Positions 20,184 through 31,272 of a stretch of 64,000 bases of DNA are shown piece after piece. The stretch covers positions 62,001 to 126,000 of the forward strand of contig NZ_JAKZKT010000002.1 in assembly GCF_022808645.1 (NCBI RefSeq), written 5' to 3'. Origin of the DNA: Bacillus litorisediminis (GTDB taxonomy: Bacteria; Bacillota; Bacilli; Bacillales; JC228). Within the stretch, counting starts at the first letter, position 1; the number at the start of each line of letters is the position of its first letter. The position numbers and the translations under genes were made by a program. The notes beneath the pieces were generated by a model, which worked only from the letters and a program-made list of their open reading frames with translations, was not told the DNA's origin and made no database searches.

Positions 20184-21056
20184 ATGGCTTTATTTGGTAG
20201 GGTTTCTACTGCAATGGTAACGCCATTTGATAAAAGAGGAAACATCGATTTTGGAAAAACATCCCAATTGATAGAGTATTTAATAGCCAGCGGCACGGAT
20301 TCTTTAGTAGTAGCTGGAACAACTGGAGAATCTGCTACTTTAACGACGGAAGAAAAGGTTGCCCTTTTTCGTCATGTCGTAAAAGTAGTGAATAAACGTA
20401 TCCCTGTTATTGCGGGAACAGGTTCTAATAACACCTATGCATCTCTTGAGCTAACGAAAAGGGCAGAAGCTGAAGGTGTAGATGGATGCCTGTTAGTTGT
20501 TCCATACTACAACAAACCCAGTCAGCAAGGAATCTATCAGCATTTTAAAACAATTGCAGAAGGAACTTCCTTACCAGTCATGCTCTATAATGTTCCAAGC
20601 CGCACAGTAGCGAATATGGATCCGGAGACTGTCATCAGACTTGCCGAGATCCCAAATGTGGTTGCGCTTAAAGAAGCGGGCGGGAGCTTAGATGCCATGA
20701 CAGAAGTAATTGCGAATACACCTGATGATTTCTATTTATATAGTGGTGAAGATGGGTTAACTCTTCCAGCTCTTGCAGTGGGCGGAGCAGGTGTTGTCTC
20801 TGTTGCCTCTCATGTGATAGGTAATGAAATGCAAGAGATGATTCAGCTTTTTGTATCAGGAAATACGCAAGGGGCTGCCAAACTCCATCAAAAGCTATTG
20901 CCTTTCATGAAAGAAATTTTTAAAGCTCCGAGTCCGGCTCCGATTAAAACGGCTTTACAGATTAGGGGATTAGATGTAGGTTCGGTTCGTTTACCTTTAG
21001 TCCCGTTATCAGAGAACGAGAGAGTTTCTTTAATGAAGGTTATGCAGGCGCTCTGA
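20184..21056 (+). CDS. dapA: 4-hydroxy-tetrahydrodipicolinate synthase
   Basis: Condenses pyruvate with aspartate semialdehyde. 290 residues, TIM barrel. GTTGESATLT substrate loop, YYNKPSQQG, catalytic Tyr in LYNVPSRT, and the Schiff-base Lys163 in VVALKEAGG. Last gene of the asd operon, 15 bases after dapG. Confidence 0.97.
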   Translation: MALFGRVSTAMVTPFDKRGNIDFGKTSQLIEYLIASGTDSLVVAGTTGESATLTTEEKVALFRHVVKVVNKRIPVIAGTGSNNTYASLELTKRAEAEGVDGCLLVVPYYNKPSQQGIYQHFKTIAEGTSLPVMLYNVPSRTVANMDPETVIRLAEIPNVVALKEAGGSLDAMTEVIANTPDDFYLYSGEDGLTLPALAVGGAGVVSVASHVIGNEMQEMIQLFVSGNTQGAAKLHQKLLPFMKEIFKAPSPAPIKTALQIRGLDVGSVRLPLVPLSENERVSLMKVMQAL

Positions 21057-21083
21057 AACCACCATATTTTTGGTGGTTTTTTT
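21057..21083 (+). terminator. terminator after dapA
   Basis: 8-bp stem AACCACCA / TGGTGGTT followed by a run of T. Confidence 0.9.
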
Positions 21084-21106
21084 GTACATATAATTTGGGT
21101 ATATCG

Positions 21107-21136
21107 TTGTAGGAATCATTGTTCTCCTTTTATAAT
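21107..21136 (+). promoter_or_regulatory. candidate rnjB promoter
   Basis: TTGTAG, 18 bp, TATAAT (21131-21136), ahead of the AGGAGGAG site of rnjB. Confidence 0.42.
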
Positions 21137-21178
21137 AAAAGGAATAAGGTAGTTATTACGACTTAGGAGGAGCAAAAT

Positions 21179-22846
21179 TTGACATCGCAAACAGAAAATA
21201 TTCGAATTATTCCACTTGGTGGAGTAGGAGAAGTCGGGAAAAATATGATGGTCGTTGAGGTCCAGGATCAGCTTTTCATCTTGGACGCCGGGATCATGCT
21301 GCCAGAAACGGAAATGTTCGGGATTGATATCGTCATCCCTGATATGAATTACATAATTGAAAATCAGGATCGGGTGAAAGCAATTCTACTATCACATGGG
21401 CACGAGGACCATATTGGGGCGCTTCCATACTTATTGAGATATGTAAAGGCTCCCGTCTATGGGACGAAACTGACTCTTGCTTACGTCAAAGCACTAATAA
21501 AAGAGATTGGCATAAAAGGAACCCATAAATTTTTTGAAATTAATCCTAAAAAAACCTTAAGATTTGATAGCGTTTCGGTTTCCTTTTTTAAAACCAATCA
21601 TACGATTCCTGATTCTGTTGGAATCTGCATTTATACTTCGTTAGGAACAGTTGTGTATACAGGAGACTTTAAATTTGATCAATCCGCATCGAAAGCTTAT
21701 CAAAGTGACTTAGGCAAAATGGCGCAAATCGGCGAAAAGGGAGTCCTTTGTCTGCTTTCGGACAGTATGCAGGCTGAAACTCCAGGGTATACCACGCCTG
21801 ATTCCTTTTTATATAAAGAAATGTCACATACTTTTCAGACGGCAGATGGAAGAATCGTGGTGGGCTGTTATATTTCGGATTTAATTCGGATTCAGCAAGT
21901 TTTGGATGCAGCTGCTGAGAATAACCGCAAAGTTGTGATTTTAGGCAAGAATGTAAAATCCAAATTAGATCCGGCCATAAGTTTAGGGTATTTGGAATTA
22001 AATGACGAGTGTGTAATCGAACCATCCGAAATAAGTGAATATGCCGATTACGAGCTTGTGTTTTTAGTAACAGGCACTCATGGAGATCTATTTGAGACAT
22101 TACAAAAAATCGCTTCCGGTCAAAATCGTACCCTGCAAATTCAAGCTGGTGATACTGTTCTGCTTTCAACCCATGTTCCTATGGGCGGTGAGGTTTTCTT
22201 ATTTAAAACAATGGATGTTTTAAGCAGAGCTGGAGCGACGGTTCGTTCTTCGCACAAGCTTTTGCATGGGGACGGCCACGGCAGTCAGGAAGATTTAAAG
22301 CTAATGCTGAATCTGATGCAGCCTCAATATTTTATTCCGGTGCATGGAGAGTTCAAATCTCTTTTTGCTCATGCAAATTTGGCTAGAGAATTAGGAATTG
22401 CAAGTGAAAACATTGTGATTCCTGACCGCGGTGATGTGATAGAGATTAGTGAAAAAGGGATGGAACAAGTAGAAAAAGTAACAGCCGGAAATGTTTTAAT
22501 TGACGGAAGCGGAGTTGGCGATATCGGCAATATTGTGTTAAGGGACCGCAAGCTTTTATCGCAGGATGGAATCTTTATTGTGGTGGTAACGATCAATAAA
22601 GTAAAAAGAACCATTGTATCAGGTCCTGAAATTATTTCCCGCGGCTTTGTATATGTAAGAGAATCTGAAAAACTGATGGAAGATTCATCAGCCAAAGTTC
22701 GGGAAATTGTAGAAAATATTTTACAGGACGCTGGGTCCATCGATTGGACATTATTAAAACAGAATATTCGTGACCAGCTCCATTCCTTTTTATTTGAGCA
22801 AACTAAAAGAAGACCTATGATCCTTCCTATTATTATGGAGATTTAA
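21179..22846 (+). CDS. rnjB: ribonuclease J2
   Basis: Metallo-beta-lactamase/beta-CASP RNase, 555 residues, partner of RNase J1 in 5'-3' decay and rRNA maturation. [11 protein letters not shown] (His73, His75, Asp77, His78) keeps the metal ligands; [10 protein letters not shown] and the beta-CASP HVPMGGE/HGDGHGS region follow. Assigned J2 rather than J1 because rnjB lies directly after dapA in B. subtilis. TTG start follows AGGAGGAG. Confidence 0.93.
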   Translation: MTSQTENIRIIPLGGVGEVGKNMMVVEVQDQLFILDAGIMLPETEMFGIDIVIPDMNYIIENQDRVKAILLSHGHEDHIGALPYLLRYVKAPVYGTKLTLAYVKALIKEIGIKGTHKFFEINPKKTLRFDSVSVSFFKTNHTIPDSVGICIYTSLGTVVYTGDFKFDQSASKAYQSDLGKMAQIGEKGVLCLLSDSMQAETPGYTTPDSFLYKEMSHTFQTADGRIVVGCYISDLIRIQQVLDAAAENNRKVVILGKNVKSKLDPAISLGYLELNDECVIEPSEISEYADYELVFLVTGTHGDLFETLQKIASGQNRTLQIQAGDTVLLSTHVPMGGEVFLFKTMDVLSRAGATVRSSHKLLHGDGHGSQEDLKLMLNLMQPQYFIPVHGEFKSLFAHANLARELGIASENIVIPDRGDVIEISEKGMEQVEKVTAGNVLIDGSGVGDIGNIVLRDRKLLSQDGIFIVVVTINKVKRTIVSGPEIISRGFVYVRESEKLMEDSSAKVREIVENILQDAGSIDWTLLKQNIRDQLHSFLFEQTKRRPMILPIIMEI

Positions 22847-22955
22847 TTTTATATTCCGGATTTTTCCCCTTTTCATGAAAGGTTGGCTTTGGAAGAATGA
22901 ATTTTTCCAGTACGTCCATACTATTGTTAAAGCCTTTGATGAAAGGGGATTTTTT

Positions 22956-23693
22956 ATGTACTCTAATGATCAGGAAGAGCGGGAGGATCAAAAGGACGAT
23001 CAGAAGTCATCAGGATTAATTGATAAAATTCAGCAGCTTGGACAAACCAATGTTCCAACCATGGCGCAAGATACAAATATCCATTGCCTGACGATTGTCG
23101 GCCAAATTGAAGGACATATGCAGCTTCCGCCGCAAAATAAAACGACGAAATACGAACATATTATTCCGCAAATTGTTGCCATTGAACAAAATCCAAAAAT
23201 TGAGGGATTGCTGGTCATTTTAAATACAGTAGGCGGAGATGTTGAAGCGGGTCTTGCGATTGCAGAAATGCTGGCTTCCCTTTCCAAACCAACCGTTTCC
23301 CTTGTATTGGGAGGCGGGCATTCTATTGGCGTTCCGATTGCAGTAGCCTGTAATTACAGTTTTATCGCTGAAACGGCTACGATGACAATCCATCCGGTCC
23401 GCTTAACTGGACTCGTCATCGGTGTACCGCAAACCTTTGAATATCTCGATAAAATGCAAGAGAGAGTCGTTAGTTTCGTTACACGGCACTCAAATATAAC
23501 AGAAGAAAAATTTAAAGATTTAATGTTTGCCAAAGGCAACTTAACTCGTGATATCGGAACAAATGTAGTAGGGAGGGAAGCGGTTGAATATGGTTTGATT
23601 GATGCGGCTGGCGGTGTAGGTTCTGCATTAGAAAAATTAAATGAATTGATTGAGATGAAGAAGAATCAAAAGGAAGAAGGGCTCGTTCAATGA
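22956..23693 (+). CDS. tepA: TepA, ClpP-class translocation-enhancing protease
   Basis: 245-residue ClpP/crotonase-fold peptidase. After a charged N-terminal 30 residues, it shows [18 protein letters not shown], then the nucleophile Ser123 in GGGHSIG and His in TIHPVRLTG, in ClpP order. ATG 22956 after GAAAGGGGA is chosen over an upstream in-frame ATG. Its stop overlaps the ylzJ start (ATGA). Confidence 0.93.
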   Translation: MYSNDQEEREDQKDDQKSSGLIDKIQQLGQTNVPTMAQDTNIHCLTIVGQIEGHMQLPPQNKTTKYEHIIPQIVAIEQNPKIEGLLVILNTVGGDVEAGLAIAEMLASLSKPTVSLVLGGGHSIGVPIAVACNYSFIAETATMTIHPVRLTGLVIGVPQTFEYLDKMQERVVSFVTRHSNITEEKFKDLMFAKGNLTRDIGTNVVGREAVEYGLIDAAGGVGSALEKLNELIEMKKNQKEEGLVQ

Positions 23694-23926
23694 TTTTATA
23701 TACAATTGTGCCGCATGAACATATTTATCCGTCCAATGAAGCTGCATACAGCAAACAAAAATTAATCCAATATAATGGAATTCCTGTGTTAGTGGAGCAG
23801 GAAGAAGACTATTCATTTCGAATAGTTAAAATAGTCAGCAGTGACCCTAATCATTTTTTAAGAGAAGATTGCTGTCCTGGTACAAAAATATCGTTTTTTC
23901 CGCAAGCGAGTACAACTATGATATAA
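23690..23926 (+). CDS. ylzJ: YlzJ-like small protein
   Basis: 78 residues, starts [14 protein letters not shown] as in B. subtilis YlzJ; overlaps the tepA stop by four bases. Function unknown; conserved between tepA and spoIIIE in Bacillaceae. Confidence 0.85.
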   Translation: MILYTIVPHEHIYPSNEAAYSKQKLIQYNGIPVLVEQEEDYSFRIVKIVSSDPNHFLREDCCPGTKISFFPQASTTMI

Positions 23927-23937
23927 TAAACATCTAA

Positions 23938-23966
23938 GAAGCAGCCAATAATTGGCTGCTTCTTTA
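23938..23966 (+). terminator. terminator after ylzJ
   Basis: 11-bp stem GAAGCAGCCAA / TTGGCTGCTTC with a short loop and a short T run. Confidence 0.78.
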
Positions 23967-24007
23967 CCCATGACAGTTGGTAAGCTTTAAGGGAATAGGT
24001 GAAGAAA

Positions 24008-26332
24008 ATGTCTAAAAAGAAAAAACGCAGAAGCTCTCAAAGAAAGGATATAAAACGAACGATACAATTTGAAATTGCAGCCCTTATTTTGTTGGCTTTA
24101 ACGATCGTGGCCGCATTAGAATTGGGCGTCATCGGAAATGCGATTATTTTTGTTTTTCGCTTTTTCTTTGGTGAATGGTACATATTATTGTTATTAGCCT
24201 CCATATCATTAAGCTTTTATTTTATGTGGAAACGAGAATGGCCTTATCTTTTTGGGAGAAGGCTGCTTGGAGTCTATTTAATAACCTGTTCTCTGCTTTT
24301 ATTAAGTCATGTTACTTTGTTTGAGTTACTTATTTCAGAAAACAATCTCGAACAACCAAGTGTCATTGCTAATACATGGGAGCTGTTCTGGCTTGATGTA
24401 AATGGCGAAACGTCTACCCATGATTTGGGCGGAGGAATGATTGGAGCCTTCCTCTTTGCTTTTTCCTATTTTCTCGTAGAGGACTTAGGGACTAAAATTG
24501 TAGCCTATATCGTCATTTTGATAGGACTAGCCTTATTAACCGGCAAAACTTTCGGTGATTTATTTGGAAAAGGTATCGAAAGAACCAGCCAGTTCTTCAA
24601 GAAGCAATGGTCTACATTTAGAAGTGACATCGCGCAATACAAAGAAAAAAGAAGAGAAAAGAAAGAACAGCGCCAAAGTATGCAAGAACAAATGGAGATA
24701 ATTGATCCATTGGATGAACACGAAGATCATTTACAAGAAACGAGAGAAGAGCCGATTATTTCTAATTTTGCGGAAAGAGCCTATAAACATCATCAAAAAA
24801 TTAATGCTGCCGCAGGAAACGAGAAGAAAACAAAACATCATGAGGCTGATTTAGCTGATGAACAAGAAGGTCCCGCGATTCAATTTACAGAAGTTGAAAA
24901 TAAAGACTATCAGCTTCCGCCCCTGCATTTATTGCAAATGCCAAAACAGTCTGATCAAAGCGGAGAATATGAATTTGTTCATGCCAATGCTGCTAAGCTT
25001 GAAAGAACATTTCAAAGCTTTGGCGTTAAAGCTAAAGTCACCCAAGTACATATTGGTCCGGCTGTCACGAAATATGAAGTCCATCCTGATATCGGGGTAA
25101 AGGTAAGTAAAATTGTTAATTTATCTGATGATTTAGCGCTGGCACTCGCGGCAAAAGATATCCGAATTGAAGCTCCAATCCCAGGAAAGTCTGCGATTGG
25201 AATTGAAGTTCCTAATTCTGAAGTGGCGATGGTTAGTTTGAGGGAGGTCTTAGATGCGACGATTCATATCAAACCTGAATCGAAATTATTGATAGCACTG
25301 GGCCGGGATATTACAGGGGAAGCCGTATATGCAGAATTAAATAAAATGCCGCATCTGTTAGTGGCAGGCGCGACCGGGTCAGGAAAGAGTGTCTGTATTA
25401 ACGGGATCATTACGAGTATATTAATGAGGGCGAAACCGCATGAAGTCAAGTTAATGATGATTGACCCAAAAATGGTCGAGCTAAATGTCTACAATGGAAT
25501 CCCGCATCTATTGGCTCCGGTTGTTACTGATGCCAAAAAAGCATCGCAAGCCCTGAAAAAGGTCATAAGTGAAATGGAAAGACGCTACGAATTATTCTCA
25601 CACACCGGTACAAGAAATATCGAAGGGTATAATGAGCTCGTCAAAAAGCAAAATGCTGACAGAGAAGAAAAACAGCCATTGCTTCCTTATATTGTCGTGC
25701 TTGTGGACGAGTTGGCGGACTTAATGATGGTTGCCTCCAATGATGTAGAGGATTCGATTACGAGACTGGCACAAATGGCCCGTGCTGCAGGAATTCATTT
25801 GATTATAGCGACTCAGCGGCCGTCTGTTGACGTTATCACAGGAGTCATCAAAGCCAATATCCCGTCAAGAATTGCTTTTGCTGTATCATCACAAACAGAT
25901 TCTAGAACGATCTTAGATATGGGTGGAGCAGAAAAATTATTAGGACGCGGGGACATGCTTTTTCTTCCTGTTGGTGCAGCCAAACCGACCCGGATTCAAG
26001 GGGCATTTATGTCTGATGAGGAAGTAGAGGAAGTAGTTGATTTCGTCATTTCTCAACAAAAAGCGCAATACAATGAAGACATGATTCCAGAGGATATTGT
26101 CGAAGAGCACGAAGATGTTGATGATGAGCTTTATGAAGACGCGGTTGATTTAGTGGTTGAAATGCAAACAGCTTCTGTATCTATGCTGCAAAGACGGTTT
26201 CGGATAGGCTATACGCGGGCAGCCCGCTTAATTGATGAAATGGAAGTTCGTGGTATTGTCGGTCCTTACGAAGGGAGTAAACCGCGTGCTGTATTGGTAT
26301 CAAAAACGAACGATGAGGCAACGCCTTCGTAA
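24008..26332 (+). CDS. spoIIIE: DNA translocase SpoIIIE (FtsK family)
   Basis: Septal DNA pump that moves the chromosome into the forespore. 774 residues: four predicted membrane helices within about 20-185, a charged linker, the RecA-like motor with Walker [11 protein letters not shown] (about 455) and Walker [11 protein letters not shown], and the C-terminal gamma winged helix ([22 protein letters not shown]) that reads orientation sequences. ATG 24008 after AGGTG is preferred to GTG 23999. Confidence 0.97.
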   Translation: MSKKKKRRSSQRKDIKRTIQFEIAALILLALTIVAALELGVIGNAIIFVFRFFFGEWYILLLLASISLSFYFMWKREWPYLFGRRLLGVYLITCSLLLLSHVTLFELLISENNLEQPSVIANTWELFWLDVNGETSTHDLGGGMIGAFLFAFSYFLVEDLGTKIVAYIVILIGLALLTGKTFGDLFGKGIERTSQFFKKQWSTFRSDIAQYKEKRREKKEQRQSMQEQMEIIDPLDEHEDHLQETREEPIISNFAERAYKHHQKINAAAGNEKKTKHHEADLADEQEGPAIQFTEVENKDYQLPPLHLLQMPKQSDQSGEYEFVHANAAKLERTFQSFGVKAKVTQVHIGPAVTKYEVHPDIGVKVSKIVNLSDDLALALAAKDIRIEAPIPGKSAIGIEVPNSEVAMVSLREVLDATIHIKPESKLLIALGRDITGEAVYAELNKMPHLLVAGATGSGKSVCINGIITSILMRAKPHEVKLMMIDPKMVELNVYNGIPHLLAPVVTDAKKASQALKKVISEMERRYELFSHTGTRNIEGYNELVKKQNADREEKQPLLPYIVVLVDELADLMMVASNDVEDSITRLAQMARAAGIHLIIATQRPSVDVITGVIKANIPSRIAFAVSSQTDSRTILDMGGAEKLLGRGDMLFLPVGAAKPTRIQGAFMSDEEVEEVVDFVISQQKAQYNEDMIPEDIVEEHEDVDDELYEDAVDLVVEMQTASVSMLQRRFRIGYTRAARLIDEMEVRGIVGPYEGSKPRAVLVSKTNDEATPS

Positions 26333-26338
26333 AATAGT

Positions 26339-26428
26339 TCGGCTGTCGGAATAATTGGCACTAGGCACCATTGTTTCTGGAAAGGGCAGAAATATGGCTT
26401 AATACCTAACTCAGACAGCCGATTCTTT
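26339..26428 (+). terminator. long-range stem after spoIIIE, possible terminator
   Basis: A 9-bp perfect stem TCGGCTGTC (26339-26347) / GACAGCCGA (26414-26422) encloses 66 bases with an inner TTCTG / CAGAA stem, and is followed by TTCTTTT. The loop is unusually large for a simple terminator. Confidence 0.5.
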
Positions 26429-26590
26429 TAATGCCAAAACCCCAATTTATTAATATTTTTTACTTTTGCTCATTTTCTTTTATTCGACAATTTTTTAAAT
26501 ATCCTATTTATTTATAGGTAATAAGTATGTTATATTATTTTCGATTAGTAGAACTTTGAATTTAAAAAATAGTTATAGCGGAGGGGCACT

Positions 26591-27349
26591 ATGTCAGTAA
26601 AGCCCGATCAGCGGCACCTTCATTTACAGGTGATTGATAGGCTAAAAAAACGTATTGCAGAAGGTACATATCGAGAAAAGGAGCGCTTACCTTCCGAGTT
26701 TGACCTGGCAAAAGATTTAGGAGTCAGTCGTGCAACACTCAGGGAGGCTCTTCGTGTGTTAGAGGAAGAAAACTTCATTATCCGAAGACATGGAGTCGGT
26801 ACATTCGTTGCTCCAAAGCCCTTGCTCAATTCAGGGATTGAAGAGCTGCATAGTGTTACTAGTATGATTAGAAATGCCGGTCTCCGTCCTGGAACTATTT
26901 TTTTAAATTCTAGTGAAATTGGCTCGACAGAAGAAGACAAAAATCGTTTTATGATCACAGATCAGGATGAACTGTTGCTAGTTGAAAGAGTGCTGACAGC
27001 AAATGGAGAACCCATTGTATATTGTCTGGATAAAATCCCAAAATACATCTTAAAGGAACCATTTGCTCTTAATCAGGATTCAATTTTTAATTTAATAGAG
27101 GAAAAAGCGAAATGCAGGATTGCCTATGCAGTGTCTGAAATTGAACCTGTGGGTTATCATGAAAAGATTTCTCCTCTCTTAAATTGTGAGCCTGAAATTG
27201 CATTGCTTTTATTAAAGCAGCTTCATTATGACGAAGAAGAGAGACCAGTCCTTTATTCTGTCAATTACTTTAGAGCCGATGCTTTTCGTTTCCAAGTTGT
27301 TCGCCGCCGTGATTTATATGGAGGCATAAACAACTTAAAGAAGCAGTAG
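26591..27349 (+). CDS. ymfC: GntR/HutC-family transcriptional regulator
   Basis: 252 residues: an N-terminal winged helix-turn-helix ([31 protein letters not shown] split around residues 30-60) and a C-terminal UTRA ligand-sensing domain ([23 protein letters not shown] onward). It precedes a nucleoside-type ABC transporter by 47 bases with no terminator between, so it probably is cotranscribed with and controls it. The effector is unknown. Upstream, AT-rich 26423-26590 holds a weak CodY-like stretch at 26489 and no clear promoter. Confidence 0.9.
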   Translation: MSVKPDQRHLHLQVIDRLKKRIAEGTYREKERLPSEFDLAKDLGVSRATLREALRVLEEENFIIRRHGVGTFVAPKPLLNSGIEELHSVTSMIRNAGLRPGTIFLNSSEIGSTEEDKNRFMITDQDELLLVERVLTANGEPIVYCLDKIPKYILKEPFALNQDSIFNLIEEKAKCRIAYAVSEIEPVGYHEKISPLLNCEPEIALLLLKQLHYDEEERPVLYSVNYFRADAFRFQVVRRRDLYGGINNLKKQ

Positions 27350-27396
27350 ATCATTGGAAATAAGACAATGGAAAAATTAAAGGGGGTTTTTAAACA

Positions 27397-28515
27397 ATGA
27401 AAAAACTTAAGTTTGGTTTTATCCTTTCACTTGTTTTAGCCTTAGCAACATTCCTTTCTGCCTGCGGTAACGCTGGACAAGAAGGTGGAGAAGGTGCTGG
27501 CGGCAATAATGAAGGCGGCGGTGCTAATCATGCCGGCGATTTCACAGTAGCTATGGTAACTGATGTCGGTGGTGTTGATGACAAATCTTTTAACCAATCT
27601 GCTTGGGAAGGGCTTCAGGCATTCGGTGCAGAACATGGACTTGAACAGGGTACAAATGGTTACCACTATCTTCAATCTAAAGGCAATGCAGACTATGCAA
27701 CGAACTTAAATACACTAGTTCGCGGTAAATTTGATTTAATTTACGGTATTGGCTTCCTTCTTGCAAATGACGTTGCAAAAGTAGCAGAACAAAATCCTGA
27801 AAGCCAATTTGCGATTGTGGACAGTGTTGTTGAAGCTGACAATGTCGCAAGTATCGTATTTAAAGAGCACCAAGGTTCATTCCTTGTTGGAGTTGTAGCA
27901 GGTTTAACTACAAAAACAAACAAAATCGGTTTTGTAGGCGGAGTTGAGAGTGATCTTATTAAAAAATTTGAATATGGTTTCCGTGCTGGGGTAAAAGCGG
28001 TTAACCCAGATGCAACAGTTGAAGTGAACTATGCTGGTGCATTTGACAAGCCTGACCAAGGTATTTCCATTGCTTCTGCGATGTACGGTTCTGGAATTGA
28101 CATTATTTATCATGCTTCTGGGGCAACTGGAAACGGCGTATTTACAACTGCAAAAGACATTAAAATCAATGACCCTGAACGTGAAATTTGGGTAATTGGA
28201 GTCGATAAAGACCAAGCGCCTGAAGGTGAATTAACACTGGATAATGGTGAAACTGTTAACGTAACATTAACTTCAATGGTTAAACGTGTGGACGTAGCTG
28301 TGAAAGACGTTGCTGAAAGAACAATGAATGGTGAATTCCCTGGCGGAGAAATCGTAGAATACGGACTTGAGGAAAATGGTATTGGAATTTCTGAAACTCA
28401 AGACAATCTAACTGAAGATGTTCTTGCAGCTGTTAAGGAATGGGAACAAAAAATCCGTGATGGAGAAATCACGGTTCCAGCAACAGAAGAGGAATTCAAT
28501 AACTTTGAATTGTAA
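27397..28515 (+). CDS. nupN: BMP-family nucleoside-binding lipoprotein
   Basis: Substrate-binding lipoprotein of 372 residues. Signal peptide with lipobox LSAC (Cys23), then a Gly/Glu/Asn-rich linker and the BMP fold ([40 protein letters not shown]). Family members of this type bind purine nucleosides; B. subtilis NupN binds guanosine. The ATPase and two permeases follow. Strong site AAAGGGGG before ATG. Confidence 0.9.
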   Translation: MKKLKFGFILSLVLALATFLSACGNAGQEGGEGAGGNNEGGGANHAGDFTVAMVTDVGGVDDKSFNQSAWEGLQAFGAEHGLEQGTNGYHYLQSKGNADYATNLNTLVRGKFDLIYGIGFLLANDVAKVAEQNPESQFAIVDSVVEADNVASIVFKEHQGSFLVGVVAGLTTKTNKIGFVGGVESDLIKKFEYGFRAGVKAVNPDATVEVNYAGAFDKPDQGISIASAMYGSGIDIIYHASGATGNGVFTTAKDIKINDPEREIWVIGVDKDQAPEGELTLDNGETVNVTLTSMVKRVDVAVKDVAERTMNGEFPGGEIVEYGLEENGIGISETQDNLTEDVLAAVKEWEQKIRDGEITVPATEEEFNNFEL

Positions 28516-28520
28516 TTGGG

Positions 28521-28547
28521 AAAGGGCCGGATTACCGGCCTTTTCTT
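28521..28547 (+). terminator. terminator after the nupN-like gene
   Basis: Stem GGCCGG / CCGGCC, ATTA loop, TTTTC. Likely a partial terminator that lets the binding protein be made in excess over the ATPase and permeases. Confidence 0.75.
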
Positions 28548-28564
28548 CTGAATAAAGACCTCTT

Positions 28565-28619
28565 ATTACTTTGATCAAAGGCTTTTATTTAGAGGATAAA
28601 GACCTTTGATTTGAGTAAT
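28565..28619. repeat. 17-bp imperfect inverted repeat before the ABC ATPase gene
   Basis: ATTACTTTGATCAAAGG pairs with CCTTTGATTTGAGTAAT (three mismatches) around a 21-base loop. It lies between the terminator and the ribosome site of the ATPase gene. Confidence 0.5.
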
Positions 28620-28676
28620 AAAAATTTCACAATCCAATAGATAGGAATGAACAATAATACGGAGGAGTGAAACTAA

Positions 28677-30203
28677 GTGGAGTATATTATTGAAATGCTC
28701 AATATTCGGAAAGAGTTTCCTGGCATTGTTGCAAATGATAATGTAACACTCCAAGTCAAACCAGGAGAGATCCATGCATTGCTAGGGGAAAATGGTGCGG
28801 GTAAATCCACATTAATGAATGTGTTATTCGGACTATATCAGCCGGAACAAGGCGAAATCCGTGTTCGGGGGCAAAAAGTGGATATAACAAGCCCAAATGT
28901 GGCAAACGATTTAGGAATCGGAATGGTTCATCAGCACTTTATGCTTGTTGAGGATTTTACGGTTACAGAAAATATTATTTTAGGAAATGAGCCGACTGTC
29001 GGCAAAGCTTTTAATAATAAAAAATATGCGAGAAAAAAGGTAAAAGAAATTTCGGAGCAGTACGGATTAAAGGTTGATCCAGATGCCAAGATTTCAGATA
29101 TTTCAGTTGGGATGCAGCAAAGGGTAGAAATTCTAAAAACGTTATACCGAGGCGCAGAAATTCTCATTTTTGACGAACCGACAGCTGTTTTGACACCACA
29201 AGAAATTACGGATCTTATTCAAATCATGAAAAATCTGATTAAAGAAGGTAAGTCCATTATACTCATTACACACAAGCTCAAAGAAATTATGTCTGTATGT
29301 GATCGGGTTACGGTTATCCGAAAAGGAGTGGGTATTGGTACTTTAAATGTTTCCGAAACCAATCCTAATGAATTGGCGAGTTTAATGGTTGGCCGTGATA
29401 TTGTCTTTAAAACGGAAAAGAAGGATGCACAGCCAAAAGATGTTGTTCTTTCGGTTGAAAAGTTAGTTGTAAAGGATTCCCGCGGTTTTAATGCAGTAAA
29501 TCAGCTATCCCTTGATGTAAGAGCCGGGGAAATTGTGGGGATTGCGGGTGTAGACGGCAATGGACAAACGGAATTAATCGAAGCTATTACAGGTTTACGC
29601 AAGGTAGAATCAGGTACCATTACCTTGAACGGAAAACGAATCGATAATTTAAAGCCAAGAAAAATTACAGAGTCTGGTGTAGGACATATCCCGCAAGACC
29701 GTCACAAGCATGGACTAGTGTTAGACTACTCCATTGGAGAAAATATGGTTTTGCAAACCTATTACCAGCCCCCTTTTTCGAAAAAAGGCATTCTTGACTT
29801 TAAAGCGATTTATGAAAAAGCCAATCAGCTGATTGAAGAGTTTGATGTAAGAACTCCTTCTGCTTATACGCCTGCACGTGCTCTTTCCGGAGGAAATCAG
29901 CAAAAGGCGATTATTGGACGTGAAGTGGACCGAAATCCAGATCTGTTGATTGCTGCTCAGCCAACACGCGGGTTGGATGTAGGCGCGATTGAGTTCATCC
30001 ATCAGCGTTTAATTGAGCAAAGAAATACAGATAAAGCGGTTCTTCTCATTTCTTTTGAATTAGATGAAATTATGAATGTTAGTGACCGAATCGCTGTAAT
30101 TTATGAAGGCAGTATTATAGCAATTGTCGATCCTAAACAAACATCCGAACAAGAACTAGGATTGTTAATGGCAGGAAGCAAAAGTAAGGCAGGTGAACAA
30201 TAG
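28677..30203 (+). CDS. nupO: nucleoside ABC transporter, duplicated ATP-binding subunit
   Basis: 508 residues with two ATPase domains in one chain, as in sugar/nucleoside importers. Domain 1: GENGAGKST, SVGMQQRVEIL, LIFDEPTAVL. Domain 2 has the usual degenerate Walker A (GVDGNGQTE) with ALSGGNQQK and AAQPTRGLD. GTG start 28677 follows GGAGGAG by about 10 bases. The stop is directly followed by the first permease. Confidence 0.93.
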   Translation: MEYIIEMLNIRKEFPGIVANDNVTLQVKPGEIHALLGENGAGKSTLMNVLFGLYQPEQGEIRVRGQKVDITSPNVANDLGIGMVHQHFMLVEDFTVTENIILGNEPTVGKAFNNKKYARKKVKEISEQYGLKVDPDAKISDISVGMQQRVEILKTLYRGAEILIFDEPTAVLTPQEITDLIQIMKNLIKEGKSIILITHKLKEIMSVCDRVTVIRKGVGIGTLNVSETNPNELASLMVGRDIVFKTEKKDAQPKDVVLSVEKLVVKDSRGFNAVNQLSLDVRAGEIVGIAGVDGNGQTELIEAITGLRKVESGTITLNGKRIDNLKPRKITESGVGHIPQDRHKHGLVLDYSIGENMVLQTYYQPPFSKKGILDFKAIYEKANQLIEEFDVRTPSAYTPARALSGGNQQKAIIGREVDRNPDLLIAAQPTRGLDVGAIEFIHQRLIEQRNTDKAVLLISFELDEIMNVSDRIAVIYEGSIIAIVDPKQTSEQELGLLMAGSKSKAGEQ

Positions 30204-30204
30204 C

Positions 30205-31272
30205 ATGAGTAATAAGGGCAAGACAAATAAAAAGAATTTCACGCTAATTGCGATTCCGGTAACGTCTGTTATCATTGGACTTATTGCCGGGGCGATCATA
30301 ATGGTAGCGACTGGATATAATCCAATTTCTGCTTACTTGGCTCTTTGGTATGGATCATTTGGCGATCTGTATTACATTGGGGAAACGATTCGTCAAATGA
30401 CTCCTTATGTATTTTCAGGATTAGCTGTTGCATTTGCATTCCGGACCGGACTCTTTAATATCGGGGTGGAAGGTCAGCTTTTAGTAGGATGGGTGGCAGC
30501 TATCTGGTGCGGTCTAACCTTTGATGGCCTGCCTAAATTAATTCATTTGCCATTAACGATTATCGTCGCAGCCTTGGCAGGGGCGATCTGGGCGTTTTTG
30601 CCGGGGATATTAAAGGCAAAATATCGGATATCCGAGGTTGTCGTAACGATCATGATGAACTATATTGCATTACATGCTACAAACGCTTTTATCCGGACTG
30701 TATTAGCAGATAATAGTGATTCAACCGAATATATCCCAGCATCAGCTTCATTAAGTTCTCCGTTTTTACAGGAATTAACGTATTATTCAAGATTGCACTG
30801 GGGAATTTTAATTGCATTAGCCGGAGCGTTTTTTGTGTGGTACCTTTTAGAGAAAACAGCAAAAGGGTACGAGCTTAAAGCAGTTGGTTTTAACCAGCAT
30901 GCGTCCCAATATGCTGGGATGAATGTCAATCGCAATATTGTCCTATCCATGGTGATATCGGGAGGACTTGCGGGTCTCGCAGGAGCTATGGAGGGTCTTG
31001 GTACCTTTAACTATGCCTTTGTTCAATCAGCGTTTACGGGCATTGGTTTTGACGGGATTGCCGTAGCCTTGCTTGGCGGTAATACGGCCATCGGTGTTGT
31101 CATTGCCGCTCTCCTGTTTGGGGGCTTGAACAATGGTGCCTTAACGATGCAAATGAATGCAATGGTGCCAACTGAACTTGTTGATATAATCGTTGCGTTG
31201 ATTATATTCTTTGTAGGATCCAGCTATTTAATTAAATGGTTATTTAATCGCCGTAAGAAGGAGGTGGAATAA
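30205..31272 (+). CDS. nupP: nucleoside ABC transporter permease 1
   Basis: 355-residue multi-spanning inner-membrane protein of the BPD_transp_2 family (RTGLFNIGVEGQLLVG; VGFNQHASQYAGMN). ATG 30205, just after the ATPase stop, is chosen because AGGTGA lies 9 bases before it. Its end abuts the next permease start. Confidence 0.92.
   Translation: MSNKGKTNKKNFTLIAIPVTSVIIGLIAGAIIMVATGYNPISAYLALWYGSFGDLYYIGETIRQMTPYVFSGLAVAFAFRTGLFNIGVEGQLLVGWVAAIWCGLTFDGLPKLIHLPLTIIVAALAGAIWAFLPGILKAKYRISEVVVTIMMNYIALHATNAFIRTVLADNSDSTEYIPASASLSSPFLQELTYYSRLHWGILIALAGAFFVWYLLEKTAKGYELKAVGFNQHASQYAGMNVNRNIVLSMVISGGLAGLAGAMEGLGTFNYAFVQSAFTGIGFDGIAVALLGGNTAIGVVIAALLFGGLNNGALTMQMNAMVPTELVDIIVALIIFFVGSSYLIKWLFNRRKKEVE

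Noticed and set aside
23899-23927. spoIIIE promoter at TATAAT 23922
   Set aside because: No usable -35 at 16-18 bp and the ylzJ terminator lies between it and spoIIIE.
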